From: Subtercola sp. PAMC28395
Lineage (GTDB): Bacteria; Actinomycetota; Actinomycetes; Actinomycetales; Microbacteriaceae
Assembly (NCBI RefSeq): GCF_018889995.1
Contig: NZ_CP076547.1
Location: forward strand, 2,418,001-2,482,000
Length of the DNA: 64,000 bases
Direction: 5' to 3'
In this document: in pieces, positions 35,124 through 44,320 of the stretch
Position numbering within the stretch: the stretch's first letter is position 1
Layout: each line of letters opens with the position of its first letter
Made by a program: the position numbers and the translations under genes
The notes under the pieces: generated by a model
What the model was told of the DNA's origin: nothing
What the model saw: the letters and a program-made list of their open reading frames with translations, nothing else
Database searches by the model: none

Positions 35124-38100
35124 ATGGGCTTCAACAACCCCGCCATCCCGTGGTCAGAGCTCGAGAAGAAGCTCTCTGACACGCGGCGTCCCGGCGCGCC
35201 CACCGACCGCGACGGGGGCGACGGGCCGGCCTTCTCGCGCAAACGACAGCCGTACACTCCCCCGCCCGAACCGCTCCGTGCACCCGATCCTGCCGATGAC
35301 AGCCCGGTTGTGCCCTACGCCGAACTGCACGCCCACTCCAATTTCAGCTTTCTCGATGGTGCCTCGCCTCCCGAAGAGCTGCTCGAAGAAGCCGCACGGC
35401 TGCAGATGCACGGGCTCGCCCTCACCGACCATGACGGTTTCTACGGGGTCGTACACCTGGCCGAAGCCGCAGAATCGCACCCCGGCGTGAGCACGATCTT
35501 CGGCGCAGAGCTCTCGCTCGGGCTCACCAAGCCCCAGAACGGGATGGCAGACCCCGAGGGTTCGCACCTCGTCATCCTGGCCCGCAAGCAGAAGGGCTAC
35601 CACCGGCTCGCCGGCGCCATCACCTCTGCCCAGCTCGCCACCGACGCCGAGAAGGGCAGGCCTCTCTACGATCTCGAGTTGCTGGCCGACCAGGCCCGCG
35701 GCGGTAGCGGAGCCGACGGCAGTGAGGCGGTTTCGGCCGGTCCTGGAGTGGCGGGCCGTGGTAGCACCGACAGTGTCGAGTGGATGATCCTCACCGGCTG
35801 CCGCAAGGGTGTCGTTCGCCAGGCGCTCGAATCCGAGGGGTTGCCAGGAGCCTCACGCGAGCTCGACCGGCTGGTCGCTCTCTTCGGCCGCGAGAACGTG
35901 CTGGTCGAACTCTTCGACCACGGCAACCCGCTCGACAGCGACACCAACGACGCACTGGCTGCGTTGGCGTCGAAGCACCGGGTGAACACCGTTGCGACCG
36001 GCAATGTGCACTACGCCACGCCGAAGCAGTTTCCGCTCGCGCAGGCCCTTGCGGCCGTTCGGGCACGGCGCAGCCTCGATGACCTCGAAGGGTGGTTGCC
36101 TGCATCCGCCGGCTCTCATCTTCGATCCGGTAGCGAGATGGCAGCCAGGTTCGCGCGGTACCCCGGGGCGGTCGAGCGTACGGTGGAGGTCGCCGACGAC
36201 CTCTCTTTTCAGCTGCGCACCGCCAAACCGCGACTGCCCCGGCAGAAGGTGCCGGAGGGGCACACACCGATGAGCTGGTTGCGCAAGCTGGTCGCCGACG
36301 GCATGGCCACGCATTACCCCCATGCCACGGCCGACAACCGGGCGCGCATCGAGAAGGAGCTCGCCGTCATCGAACAGAAGGACTTTCCCGGGTACTTTCT
36401 GATCGTGCACGACATCGTGCACTACGCCCGAAGCCAGGGTATTCTCTGCCAGGGCCGTGGCTCGGCCGCCAATTCCGCCGTCTGCTTCATCCTCGACATC
36501 ACGGCGGTCGATTCGATCTTCTACAAGCTGCCGTTCGAACGGTTTCTCTCGAGCATGCGTGACGAAGAACCCGACATCGACGTGGATTTCGATTCGGATC
36601 GACGAGAGGAGGTCATCCAGTACGTCTACCAGAAGTACGGGCGGCGCAACGCGGCGCAGGTCGCGAATGTCATCACCTACCGGCCGAAGTTCGCCGTGCG
36701 CGACATGGCGAAGGCGCTCGGGCACAGCCCCGGCCAACAGGATGCGTGGTCGAAGCAGATCGAGCGTTGGGGGTCGACGATCTCGACCGAGGAGCATGAC
36801 ATCCCTTCCGAGGTGATCGGGCTCGCTGAGCAGGTGCTGAAGTTCCCCCGTCACATGGGCATCCATTCGGGAGGAATGGTGCTCACCGACAGGCCGGTCG
36901 GCGAGGTCTGCCCCATCGAGAACGGGCGAATGGATGGCCGCACCGTTCTCCAGTGGGACAAAGACGATTGCGCGTGGATGGGCCTGGTGAAGTTCGACCT
37001 GCTCGGCCTCGGCATGCTCTCTGCCCTGCAGCACTCGCTCGACCTCGTCCGTGAGCACCTCGGTGAAGACTGGTCGCTGCAGAGCATCCCCAAAGAGGAG
37101 CAGGGGGTGTACGACATGCTGTGCCGGGCCGATTCGATCGGTGTCTTTCAGGTCGAGAGCCGCGCGCAGATGGGCACACTCCCCCGCCTGCAGCCGCGCC
37201 GGTTCTACGACCTCGTCGTCGAGATCGCGCTGATACGGCCCGGTCCCATCCAGGGTGGGGCCGTGCATCCGTACATTCGTCGAAAGACCGGGCTCGAACC
37301 CGTGACGTACCTGCACCCCTTGCTCGAAGAACCTCTCGAACGTACGCTCGGGGTACCGCTCTTCCAGGAGCAGCTCATGCAGGTCGCGCAGGCGGTGGGC
37401 GGGTGCTCGGCTGAAGACGCCGACCTGCTCCGCCGGGCCATGGGCTCCAAGCGCGGTGTCGAGAAGATCTCGTCCCTGCGCGAGAAGCTCTTCGCGGGCA
37501 TGGCCTCCAACGGGATCGCCCCCGACGTCGCCGAGCAGATCTACCAGAAGATCGAGGCCTTCGCGAACTTCGGGTTCGCCGAGAGCCACTCGAACAGTTT
37601 TGCGCTGCTCGTCTACGCGAGCTCGTGGTTCAAGCTGCACTACCCGGCCGCGTTCCTCGCCTCGCTGCTGCGCGCCCAGCCGATGGGGTTCTACTCGCCG
37701 CAGACCCTGGTGGCGGATGCCCGGCGGCACGGCGTCGTCGTGCACCGCCCTGACATCCAGCGTTCGGGGGTGCAGGCCGGTCTCGAACCCCGAGACGACA
37801 TCGCCGTCGGAGCCACCGCCCTGCCGACCGGTCGGCACGAGTGCATCCTGCACGACCAGCCGCCGGTCGCCGTGCCGTTCAACCGCGCGATCCCGGCCGA
37901 TTTCGCCGAGCACCGGCGTGACGGCAACCTCGACGTGCGCCTCGGCCTCGCCGACGTGACCTCGATCGGAGACAAGCTCGCCGAACGCATCGTGGCCGAA
38001 CGCGACCGGGGTGGCCTCTACCGGGACATGGCCGACGTGGCCCGCCGCAACGACCTCAACACCACGCAGATGGAGGCCCTCGCCTCGGCGGGAGCGTTCA

Positions 38101-38633
38101 CCGGCCTGAACCTGACGCGCCGCGAAGCGCTGTGGGAGGCCGGCAACGCCGCCCAGGACCGCCCAGAATTCCTGCAGGGCACGCACGTCAGCGTGCAGCC
38201 GCCTCTGTTACCGATGCTGAGCCCCACCGAGCAGGTGATCTACGACCTCTGGAGCACCGGGATCTCGCCAGACGACCACCCTGTCTCGCACTCGCGTGAC
38301 TGGCTGAATGAGCGCGGAGCGCTCTCGATCGCCGCCCTCGAGACCACGGAGAACGGCCGCCGGATCGAGGTGGGCGGGGTCGTCACGCACCGGCAGCGAC
38401 CGGCCACGGCGAGCGGAATCACCTTCGTCAACCTCGAAGATGAGACGGGCATCCTGAACGTGATCTGCAGCGTGGGGGTCTGGAGCCGTTATCGCCGTGT
38501 TGCCCGCGAGGCCCCCGCCATGGTTGTGCGCGGAATCATCGAGCGCTCCCCCGAGGGCATTCTGAACCTCGTGGCCGACCGCTTCGAGTTGCTGCCGCTC
38601 GGTGCCCCCGCCCGCTCCCGCGACTTTCGCTGA
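35124..38633 (+). CDS. dnaE2: Error-prone DNA polymerase DnaE2
   Basis: Alpha-type C-family polymerase responsible for SOS mutagenesis and damage tolerance. 1169 residues. The N-terminal PHP domain starts at AELHAHSNFSFLDGAS (about 67-82) with LALTDHDGFYGVVHL. Catalytic palm aspartates lie in PDIDVDFDSDRREEV (about 482-496), with NVITYRPKFAVRDMAKALG after them. A C-terminal OB fold (IEVGGVVTHRQRP, ITFVNLEDETGILNVI) closes the protein. The lack of the longer replicative C terminus distinguishes it from DnaE1. A Gly/Ser-rich insertion of about 20 residues lies near residue 195. Third gene of the SOS cassette. Confidence 0.97.
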   Translation: MGFNNPAIPWSELEKKLSDTRRPGAPTDRDGGDGPAFSRKRQPYTPPPEPLRAPDPADDSPVVPYAELHAHSNFSFLDGASPPEELLEEAARLQMHGLALTDHDGFYGVVHLAEAAESHPGVSTIFGAELSLGLTKPQNGMADPEGSHLVILARKQKGYHRLAGAITSAQLATDAEKGRPLYDLELLADQARGGSGADGSEAVSAGPGVAGRGSTDSVEWMILTGCRKGVVRQALESEGLPGASRELDRLVALFGRENVLVELFDHGNPLDSDTNDALAALASKHRVNTVATGNVHYATPKQFPLAQALAAVRARRSLDDLEGWLPASAGSHLRSGSEMAARFARYPGAVERTVEVADDLSFQLRTAKPRLPRQKVPEGHTPMSWLRKLVADGMATHYPHATADNRARIEKELAVIEQKDFPGYFLIVHDIVHYARSQGILCQGRGSAANSAVCFILDITAVDSIFYKLPFERFLSSMRDEEPDIDVDFDSDRREEVIQYVYQKYGRRNAAQVANVITYRPKFAVRDMAKALGHSPGQQDAWSKQIERWGSTISTEEHDIPSEVIGLAEQVLKFPRHMGIHSGGMVLTDRPVGEVCPIENGRMDGRTVLQWDKDDCAWMGLVKFDLLGLGMLSALQHSLDLVREHLGEDWSLQSIPKEEQGVYDMLCRADSIGVFQVESRAQMGTLPRLQPRRFYDLVVEIALIRPGPIQGGAVHPYIRRKTGLEPVTYLHPLLEEPLERTLGVPLFQEQLMQVAQAVGGCSAEDADLLRRAMGSKRGVEKISSLREKLFAGMASNGIAPDVAEQIYQKIEAFANFGFAESHSNSFALLVYASSWFKLHYPAAFLASLLRAQPMGFYSPQTLVADARRHGVVVHRPDIQRSGVQAGLEPRDDIAVGATALPTGRHECILHDQPPVAVPFNRAIPADFAEHRRDGNLDVRLGLADVTSIGDKLAERIVAERDRGGLYRDMADVARRNDLNTTQMEALASAGAFTGLNLTRREALWEAGNAAQDRPEFLQGTHVSVQPPLLPMLSPTEQVIYDLWSTGISPDDHPVSHSRDWLNERGALSIAALETTENGRRIEVGGVVTHRQRPATASGITFVNLEDETGILNVICSVGVWSRYRRVAREAPAMVVRGIIERSPEGILNLVADRFELLPLGAPARSRDFR

Positions 38634-38665
38634 AGCGCCCCGCACCGCCGTGCCGGGAGGGGAAC

Positions 38666-38723
38666 GGGAGGAGAACAGCGAAAGTTTCGACACTATGGGC
38701 AGTACATCGCCTGCTCTCCTCCC
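38666..38723. terminator. Long hairpin between dnaE2 and polA
   Basis: GGGAGGAGAACAG (38666-38678) pairs with CTGCTCTCCTCCC (38711-38723) with one mismatch across a 32-nt loop. It lies between the convergent genes dnaE2 and polA and could serve both directions, though no T tract follows. Confidence 0.45.
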
Positions 38724-38770
38724 GAAATCACGCAGAACCCCGAAATCACGCAGCCTTCCGAGTCACGCAG
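38722..38770. repeat. Three 18-bp spaced direct repeats
   Basis: CCGAAATCACGCAG occurs at 38722-38735 and 38740-38753, and a variant CCGAGTCACGCAG at 38758-38770, each offset by 18 bp. It is immediately downstream of the polA stop. Confidence 0.8.
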
Positions 38771-38777
38771 GCGCAGA

Positions 38778-41450
38778 CTAGTGCGCGGCCTCGTTCCAGT
38801 TCTGGCCGCGGCCGAGCTGCACATCGAGCGGCACCTTGAGTTCGGCTGCGGTCGACATGCGGGTCGTGACGACGTCGGCCAGGGCATCCCATTCGCCGGG
38901 ATACACGTCGAAGACAAGCTCGTCGTGCACCTGCAGAAGCATGCGTGACTGCAGTTCGCGCTCGGCGAGGTCTGCCGAGATGTTCACCATGGCGATCTTC
39001 AGAATGTCGGCGGCCGTGCCCTGGATGGGTGCGTTCAACGCCTGGCGTTCGGCATTGTCGCGCAACACCCGGTTGGCGCTGGCGAGGTCGGGGAACATGC
39101 GGCGCCGGCCGAAGATCGTCTCGGTGTAGCCGTCTTCGCGCGCCTGCACGACGACGTTGCGGAGGTAGTCACGCACAGCACCGAAGCGCTCGAAGTAGTC
39201 GCTCATGAGCTGCTTGGCCTCGTCGCGCGGAATGCGCAGCTGCTTCGACAGTCCGAACGCCGACAGGCCGTAGGCGAGGCCGTACGACATCGCCTTCACC
39301 TTCGAGCGCATGGCCGGCGTCACATCTGCCGGCTCGACGCCGAAGATGCGCGCGCCAACAAAACGGTGCAGGTCTTCACCCGATTGGAAGGCGGCAATGA
39401 GCCCCTCGTCTTCGGAGAGGTGCGCCATGATGCGCATCTCGATCTGCGAGTAGTCGGTGGTGAGAAGCGTCTCGTACGATTCGCCGACCATGAAGGCCTT
39501 ACGGATGCGACGGCCCTCTTCGGTACGAACGGGAATGTTCTGCAGGTTGGGGTCTGTGGAGGAGATGCGCCCCGTACTCGAACCGGTCTGCACGTAGGTG
39601 GTGTGGATGCGGCGATCGGCGGCGATGGACTTGTCGAGCGTCTCGACGATCTGGTTCAGTTTCGTGGCGTCGCGGTGTGAGAGCAGCAGGTCGAGGAACG
39701 GATGCGGCGAACTCGCCTGCAGGTCGGCCAGCGACACTGCGTCGGTGGAGTACCCGGTCTTCGTCGCCCGGGTCTTGGGCATACCGAGCTGCTCGAAGAG
39801 CACCTCCTGGATCTGCTTGGGCGAACCGAGGTTGATCTCCTTGTCGATGATCACGAACGCCTGGGCCGCGAGGTCGGATGCCCGGGCCGAGAGTTCGCCA
39901 GAGAGCTCGGCCAATTGGGCATGGCTGACCGCAATGCCGTCGAGCTCCATCTGGGCGAGCACGGCGAGCACCGGCATCTCGATGTCGACGAGCACAGAAC
40001 GCGAACCCTCTTCGAGTCGGTCGTTCAATGAGCGTGCGACACGGCCGACGAACCAGGCCTCGATTGCCGGGCCGACCACGGATTCGTCAGCGGGCACGAG
40101 CTGGTTCGGGTCGGGGGTGGGCAGCGTCTCGCCGAGCTCGCGATCCACCAGCTCTGAAAGTGACGGCGCAGTGCCGTCGGACTTCAGCAGCCACGCGGCC
40201 ACAGACGTGTCGAAGGTGATGCCGGCGACCGTCAGCCCCGCCGTGATCATGGCCTTCAGCTGTGTCTTCGCCCCGTGCAGGAGTTTGGGCGAATCGCTCG
40301 CCAGCCAGTTCTCGAAGGGCAGGTAGTCACGACTGTCGGGAATCCATGGCAGAAAGAGTGCCGCCTCAGACGACGCGAGCCCGAACCCGATCGGCTTGCC
40401 GTCGAGCAGTTCCACGCTCAGTGCGAGCCCGAACGGCTCGGCCGCGATGTGCCGTGCAAGCCATGCCTCGAGCTCTTCGTCGAGCAGCGCAGACGGGACA
40501 GGGACGACGACGGCCTTCTCGTCGACAGTGACGGACGCTGTTGCCCCCGGCTCCGAAACGATGCCGTCGAGCTTGAATACCCGGTCGAGCAGCGTTCTGA
40601 ATTCGAGCCGGGCGAAGATGTCGCGCACGGCCTGCTCGTCGATGGGTCGCCGGGTGAAATCGGCCGGCCCGACGGGCAGTTCCACGTCAGTGAGCAGCCG
40701 GTTGAGGCGGCGGTTGCGCACGGCATTCTCCTGGAATTCGCGGAGGCTCTCGCCGACCTTGCCGCCGATCTCGTCAGAGCGCCGCAGGATCTCATCGAGG
40801 CTGCCGAACTGGTTCAGCCACTTCACCGCGGTCTTCTCGCCGACCTTGGGGATGCCCGGCAGGTTGTCGCTCGTCTCGCCGACCAGCGCCGCCACTTCGG
40901 GGTACTGGTGTGGTTCGATGCCGTACCGCTCGAAGACCTTGTCGCGGTCATAGCGGGTGAGATCGGTGACTCCCTGCCTCGACGGGTACAGCAGAGTGAC
41001 GTTGTCGTTCACCAGCTGGATGGTGTCGCGATCACCGGAGACCACGAGAACGCGGAAGCCCTGCTCGGCACCCTGCACAGATAGCGTCGCGAGAATGTCG
41101 TCGGCCTCGAAGTCCTCTTTTTCGAGGGTTTCGATGTTCATCGCGTGCAGGACGTCTTTGAGCAGGGGTACCTGGCCCATGAATTCCGGGGGCGTCTCGC
41201 CCCGGGTGCCCTTGTATTCGGGGTATTCGCGGGTGCGGAACGAGAACCTGGAGATGTCGAATGCCACGGCAACGTGGGTGGGCTTCTCGTTCTTCAGAAG
41301 GTTGAGGAGCATCGACACGAAGCCGTGGATGGCGTTCGTGTGCTGACCGTCTCTGGTCTGGAAGCTGTCGACAGGCAGGGCGTAGAACGCGCGAAACGCG
41401 AGCGAGTGACCGTCGACGATGAGAAGGGTGGGCTGTTCGGTATCCGGCAC
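38778..41450 (-). CDS. polA: DNA polymerase I
   Basis: Repair and Okazaki-processing polymerase. 890 residues. The N-terminal 5'-3' nuclease domain has LLIVDGHSLAFRAFYAL and, further on, FEADDILATLS and VVSGDRDTIQLV. The 3'-5' exonuclease region is degenerate: LALSVELLDGKPIGFGLA replaces the DTET-type acidic motif, as is usual in actinobacteria. The polymerase domain has SSTDPNLQNIPVRTEEGR, TTDYSQIEMRIMAHLS (Asp near 663), the O-helix region RSKVKAMSYGLAYGLS, and QVHDELVFDV near 840. GTG start at 41450. It is convergent with dnaE2. Confidence 0.97.
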   Translation of the reverse strand: MPDTEQPTLLIVDGHSLAFRAFYALPVDSFQTRDGQHTNAIHGFVSMLLNLLKNEKPTHVAVAFDISRFSFRTREYPEYKGTRGETPPEFMGQVPLLKDVLHAMNIETLEKEDFEADDILATLSVQGAEQGFRVLVVSGDRDTIQLVNDNVTLLYPSRQGVTDLTRYDRDKVFERYGIEPHQYPEVAALVGETSDNLPGIPKVGEKTAVKWLNQFGSLDEILRRSDEIGGKVGESLREFQENAVRNRRLNRLLTDVELPVGPADFTRRPIDEQAVRDIFARLEFRTLLDRVFKLDGIVSEPGATASVTVDEKAVVVPVPSALLDEELEAWLARHIAAEPFGLALSVELLDGKPIGFGLASSEAALFLPWIPDSRDYLPFENWLASDSPKLLHGAKTQLKAMITAGLTVAGITFDTSVAAWLLKSDGTAPSLSELVDRELGETLPTPDPNQLVPADESVVGPAIEAWFVGRVARSLNDRLEEGSRSVLVDIEMPVLAVLAQMELDGIAVSHAQLAELSGELSARASDLAAQAFVIIDKEINLGSPKQIQEVLFEQLGMPKTRATKTGYSTDAVSLADLQASSPHPFLDLLLSHRDATKLNQIVETLDKSIAADRRIHTTYVQTGSSTGRISSTDPNLQNIPVRTEEGRRIRKAFMVGESYETLLTTDYSQIEMRIMAHLSEDEGLIAAFQSGEDLHRFVGARIFGVEPADVTPAMRSKVKAMSYGLAYGLSAFGLSKQLRIPRDEAKQLMSDYFERFGAVRDYLRNVVVQAREDGYTETIFGRRRMFPDLASANRVLRDNAERQALNAPIQGTAADILKIAMVNISADLAERELQSRMLLQVHDELVFDVYPGEWDALADVVTTRMSTAAELKVPLDVQLGRGQNWNEAAH

Positions 41451-41555
41451 AGGGCAAGCCTACACAGGGGGGCCGACGGCGGCATTCGAGGGTGCAACCA
41501 CGTCTCGGCGGTGTTCGCCCGCCGGGTTGTGACACCGTGGATGCCGTGCTGAGCG

Positions 41556-42023
41556 TTACAGGTCCTTGATGAAGTTGGTGATGCGCACCGTCGAGAGCCG
41601 CCGGCCGGCCTCGTCGGAAATGGCGATCTCGTGAACGACGAGGGTCCGCCCGAGCTTGATGGCTGTGCACACTCCGGTGACGATGCCACTGGATGCTGAA
41701 CCCGTGTGGCTCGCATTGACTTCGATGCCCATGGCTACGCGGCCCTCACCGGCGAAGATGTTCGCAGCGAAACTGCCCAGGCTTTCGGCAAGCACGACAT
41801 AGGCGCCGCCGTGCACGACACCGAATGGCTGGGTGTTGCCTTCGACGGGCATGGTCGCAACCGAGCGCTCGGGTGTCAGCTCGAAGAATGTGATACCCAT
41901 CTTCTCCGCAAGCGCGCCAAGACCTCCGGAGAACAGCGCTTTCACGTCGATCGGGGTCGGCTCGGGGACTTCGTCAGCGGAATTCGCGCGACCCGCAGCA
42001 GTGGCCTCGTGTGGCACGGTCAA
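41556..42023 (-). CDS. Hotdog-fold thioesterase (PaaI family)
   Basis: Predicted acyl-CoA thioesterase. 155 residues with the PaaI-type hotdog core: TPERSVATMPVEGNTQPFGVVHGGAYVVLAES (VHGG loop near residues 70-73), AMGIEVNASHTGSASSGIVTG and VVHEIAISDEAGRRLSTVRIT. The 35-residue N terminus is low-complexity and may be partly upstream of the true start. It lies 13 bp downstream of the response regulator, probably co-transcribed. The substrate is unknown. Confidence 0.88.
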   Translation of the reverse strand: MTVPHEATAAGRANSADEVPEPTPIDVKALFSGGLGALAEKMGITFFELTPERSVATMPVEGNTQPFGVVHGGAYVVLAESLGSFAANIFAGEGRVAMGIEVNASHTGSASSGIVTGVCTAIKLGRTLVVHEIAISDEAGRRLSTVRITNFIKDL

Positions 42024-42036
42024 CTCTGCGCGCGCT

Positions 42037-42642
42037 CTACTTCTTGACGGAGAGCTGCTCGATGATCGCCTGCGCGACGTCGTGCATGGTGAGACGACGA
42101 TCCATCGATGCCTTCTGGATCCATCGGAACGCCTCAGGTTCGGTGAGCCCCATCTTCTCGTTCAGGAGCCCCTTGGCGCGGTCGACCAGCTTGCGGGTCT
42201 CGAACCGCTCGACGAGGTCGGCAACCTCTGCCTCGAGCGTGATGATCTGGGCATAGCGCGAGAGAGCAATCTCGATCGCGGGCAGCAGGTCATTCGGGGT
42301 GAAGGGCTTGACCACGTAGGCAAGTGCGCCGGCCTCGGTGGCGCGTTCGACGAGCTCCTTCTGGCTGAAGGCCGTGAGCAGCACGACGGGAGCGATGTGG
42401 CCCTTCGAAAGGCGCTCTGCAGCGGAGATGCCGTCGAGCAGTGGCATCTTGACGTCCATGATGACCAGGTCGGGCCGGAGTTCGGTCGCAAGCGCCACCG
42501 CGGTCTCGCCGTCGCCAGCCTCACCCACCACCTCGAACCCGTTGTCGCGAAGGATCTCGACGATGTCGAGGCGGATCAGGGATTCATCTTCAGCGACAAC
42601 TACACGGCGGGGTGCAGTCGTGGGCGTATCGTGGTCAGTCAC
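42037..42642 (-). CDS. pdtaR: ANTAR-domain response regulator (PdtaR type)
   Basis: Transcription antitermination regulator. 201 residues. Receiver domain with VVVAEDESLIRLDI, the phosphoacceptor in LVIMDVKMPLLDG, switch Thr in VVLLTAFSQ, and Lys in VVKPF. The C-terminal RNA-binding ANTAR domain (about 143-198) contains KLVDRAKGLLNEKMGLTEPEAFRWIQ. It resembles M. tuberculosis PdtaR, whose cognate kinase is PdtaS; no kinase gene is nearby. The GTG at 42642 has no Shine-Dalgarno, and a TAGGGT -10-like hexamer ends 6 nt upstream, suggesting a leaderless transcript. It is divergent from tRNA-Leu. Confidence 0.94.
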   Translation of the reverse strand: MTDHDTPTTAPRRVVVAEDESLIRLDIVEILRDNGFEVVGEAGDGETAVALATELRPDLVIMDVKMPLLDGISAAERLSKGHIAPVVLLTAFSQKELVERATEAGALAYVVKPFTPNDLLPAIEIALSRYAQIITLEAEVADLVERFETRKLVDRAKGLLNEKMGLTEPEAFRWIQKASMDRRLTMHDVAQAIIEQLSVKK

Positions 42643-42680
42643 AACTCAACCCTACGGTATTCTGAACAATGTTGACGCGA

Positions 42681-42761
42681 GCCGGTGTGGCGGAATGGTA
42701 GACGCGGCGCACTCAAAATGCGTTGTCGCAAGACGTGTCGGTTCGAGTCCGACCACCGGTA
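42681..42761 (+). tRNA. tRNA-Leu (anticodon CAA)
   Basis: Class II tRNA of 81 nt. The acceptor 5' strand GCCGGTG pairs with CACCGGT (one G-T pair), discriminator A at 42761. The anticodon loop CTCAAAA gives CAA, decoding UUG. The long variable arm TTGTCGCAAGACG and the T loop GGTTCGAGTCC are clear. No CCA is encoded. A possible -10 (TATTCT) lies at 42658-42663. Confidence 0.96.
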
Positions 42762-42770
42762 CAAAACAGA

Positions 42771-42802
42771 AAAAGACCCGAGAAGCAGTTTCTCGGGTCT
42801 TT
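42771..42802. terminator. Bidirectional terminator between tRNA-Leu and pyk
   Basis: AAAAGACCCGAGAA and TTCTCGGGTCTTTT form a perfect 14-bp stem over a five-nucleotide loop, with T-rich ends on both strands. It serves the converging tRNA and pyk transcripts. Confidence 0.92.
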
Positions 42803-42814
42803 TTCTTTGACGTC

Positions 42815-44266
42815 TTAGTGGTCGAGCTCGTCGGGGTCGGGCTTCTTGGGGTTGTGACCCTCACCCACGATGTGCACGCGCATGTCGTTGGTGGTGCCTG
42901 CTTTTCCGGGAGGGGATCCGGAGATCACCACGACCTTGTCGCCGACCTCGGCCATGTTCTCGCCGAGGAGCACGTCATCGACCTGAACCATCAGCTGGTC
43001 AGTGTGCTTGACCCGGTCGACGAGGAACGACTCGACACCCCACGACAGGGCCATGCGGTTGCGGATGCCCGGCTCCGGTGTGAGGCCGACGATCGGGATG
43101 CTCGACCGAAGCCGTGTCATCCGTCGCACTGAGTCGCCGGACTCCGTGAACACCACAAGGTACTTGGCTTCGACGAAGTCGGCGACTTCGGCGGCAGCCA
43201 ACGTGATCGCACCGGCCTGCGTGCGTGGCTTCGTGCCGAGCGCAGGAATGCGCTCCATGCCGTGCACCTCGGTCGACTCGACGATGCGCGCCATGGTCTG
43301 CACCGTGATGATGGGGTACTCCCCCACGCTGGTCTCGCCACTCAGCATGACCGCGTCTGCTCCGTCGAGTACGGCGTTCGCGACGTCGGAGGTCTCTGCC
43401 CGCGTCGGAATGGGGCTGGAGATCATCGACTCGAGCATCTGCGTTGCGACGATGACCGGCTTGGCCATGCGGCGCGACAGCTCGATTGCTCGCTTCTGAA
43501 CGATCGGCACCGCCTCGAGGGGCAGCTCGACGCCCAGGTCACCGCGGGCGACCATGATGCTGTCGAACGCGTCGATGATCTCTTCGAGGTTGTCGACGGC
43601 CTGGGGCTTCTCGATCTTGGCGATCACCGGGATCTTGCGACCCTCTTCGGCCATGATCTCGTGCACCCGGGTGATGTCGCTTGCGTCGCGAACGAACGAG
43701 AGTGCAATGAGATCGGCGCCGAGCTTCAGGCCCCACCGCAGGTCTGCTTCGTCTTTCTTCGACAGTGCAGGTACGTTGACCGCAACCCCAGGAAGGTTGA
43801 TGCCCTTGTTGTTCGAGACATTGCCGGCCACGACGACCTCGGTGGTTACGACGGTGCCGTCGGTCTCCAGTACACGGACCTTGACCTTGCCGTCGTCGAT
43901 CAGCAGGAAGTCACCGGGAGAAACGTCTTGAGGAAGGCCTTTGAAGGTCGTTCCCGAGAGTTCACGGGTTCCGATGACCTCGTCGGTGGTGATCTTGAAG
44001 ATGTCACCCTGTTCGAGGTAGTACGGGCCGCCCTCGAACTTGCCGAGGCGGATCTTCGGGCCCTGCAGGTCGACCATGACGGCGACAGCCCGGCCTGAAT
44101 CGGCGGCTGCCTTGCGCACGGTGGCGTAGATCGCCTCGTGAACGTCGTAGGTGCCGTGGCTGAGGTTCATGCGACAGACGTCGACCCCGGCGTCGATGAT
44201 GGCCCGGAGGTTCTCATACGACGATGTCGCCGGGCCGAGTGTTGCGACGATTTTTGCGCGTCTCAT
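42815..44266 (-). CDS. pyk: Pyruvate kinase
   Basis: Converts phosphoenolpyruvate and ADP to pyruvate and ATP. 483 residues with MRRAKIVATLGPATSS, CRMNLSHGTY, VDLQGPKIRLG, the active-site signature IPVIAKIEKPQAV, IMVARGDLGVELP and the allosteric C domain (VVFTESGDSVRRMTRLRSS). The ATG at 44266 matches the family N terminus; GGAG is 12 nt upstream. An in-frame ATG six codons earlier (44284) is the alternative. It follows gltD on the same strand after 54 bp and is followed by a strong terminator. Confidence 0.97.
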   Translation of the reverse strand: MRRAKIVATLGPATSSYENLRAIIDAGVDVCRMNLSHGTYDVHEAIYATVRKAAADSGRAVAVMVDLQGPKIRLGKFEGGPYYLEQGDIFKITTDEVIGTRELSGTTFKGLPQDVSPGDFLLIDDGKVKVRVLETDGTVVTTEVVVAGNVSNNKGINLPGVAVNVPALSKKDEADLRWGLKLGADLIALSFVRDASDITRVHEIMAEEGRKIPVIAKIEKPQAVDNLEEIIDAFDSIMVARGDLGVELPLEAVPIVQKRAIELSRRMAKPVIVATQMLESMISSPIPTRAETSDVANAVLDGADAVMLSGETSVGEYPIITVQTMARIVESTEVHGMERIPALGTKPRTQAGAITLAAAEVADFVEAKYLVVFTESGDSVRRMTRLRSSIPIVGLTPEPGIRNRMALSWGVESFLVDRVKHTDQLMVQVDDVLLGENMAEVGDKVVVISGSPPGKAGTTNDMRVHIVGEGHNPKKPDPDELDH

Positions 44267-44320
44267 ATCTGAACGGTGCTCCATGATTCTGCGCGAGAGC
44301 GCATTGGTTGATCTGTTCTA

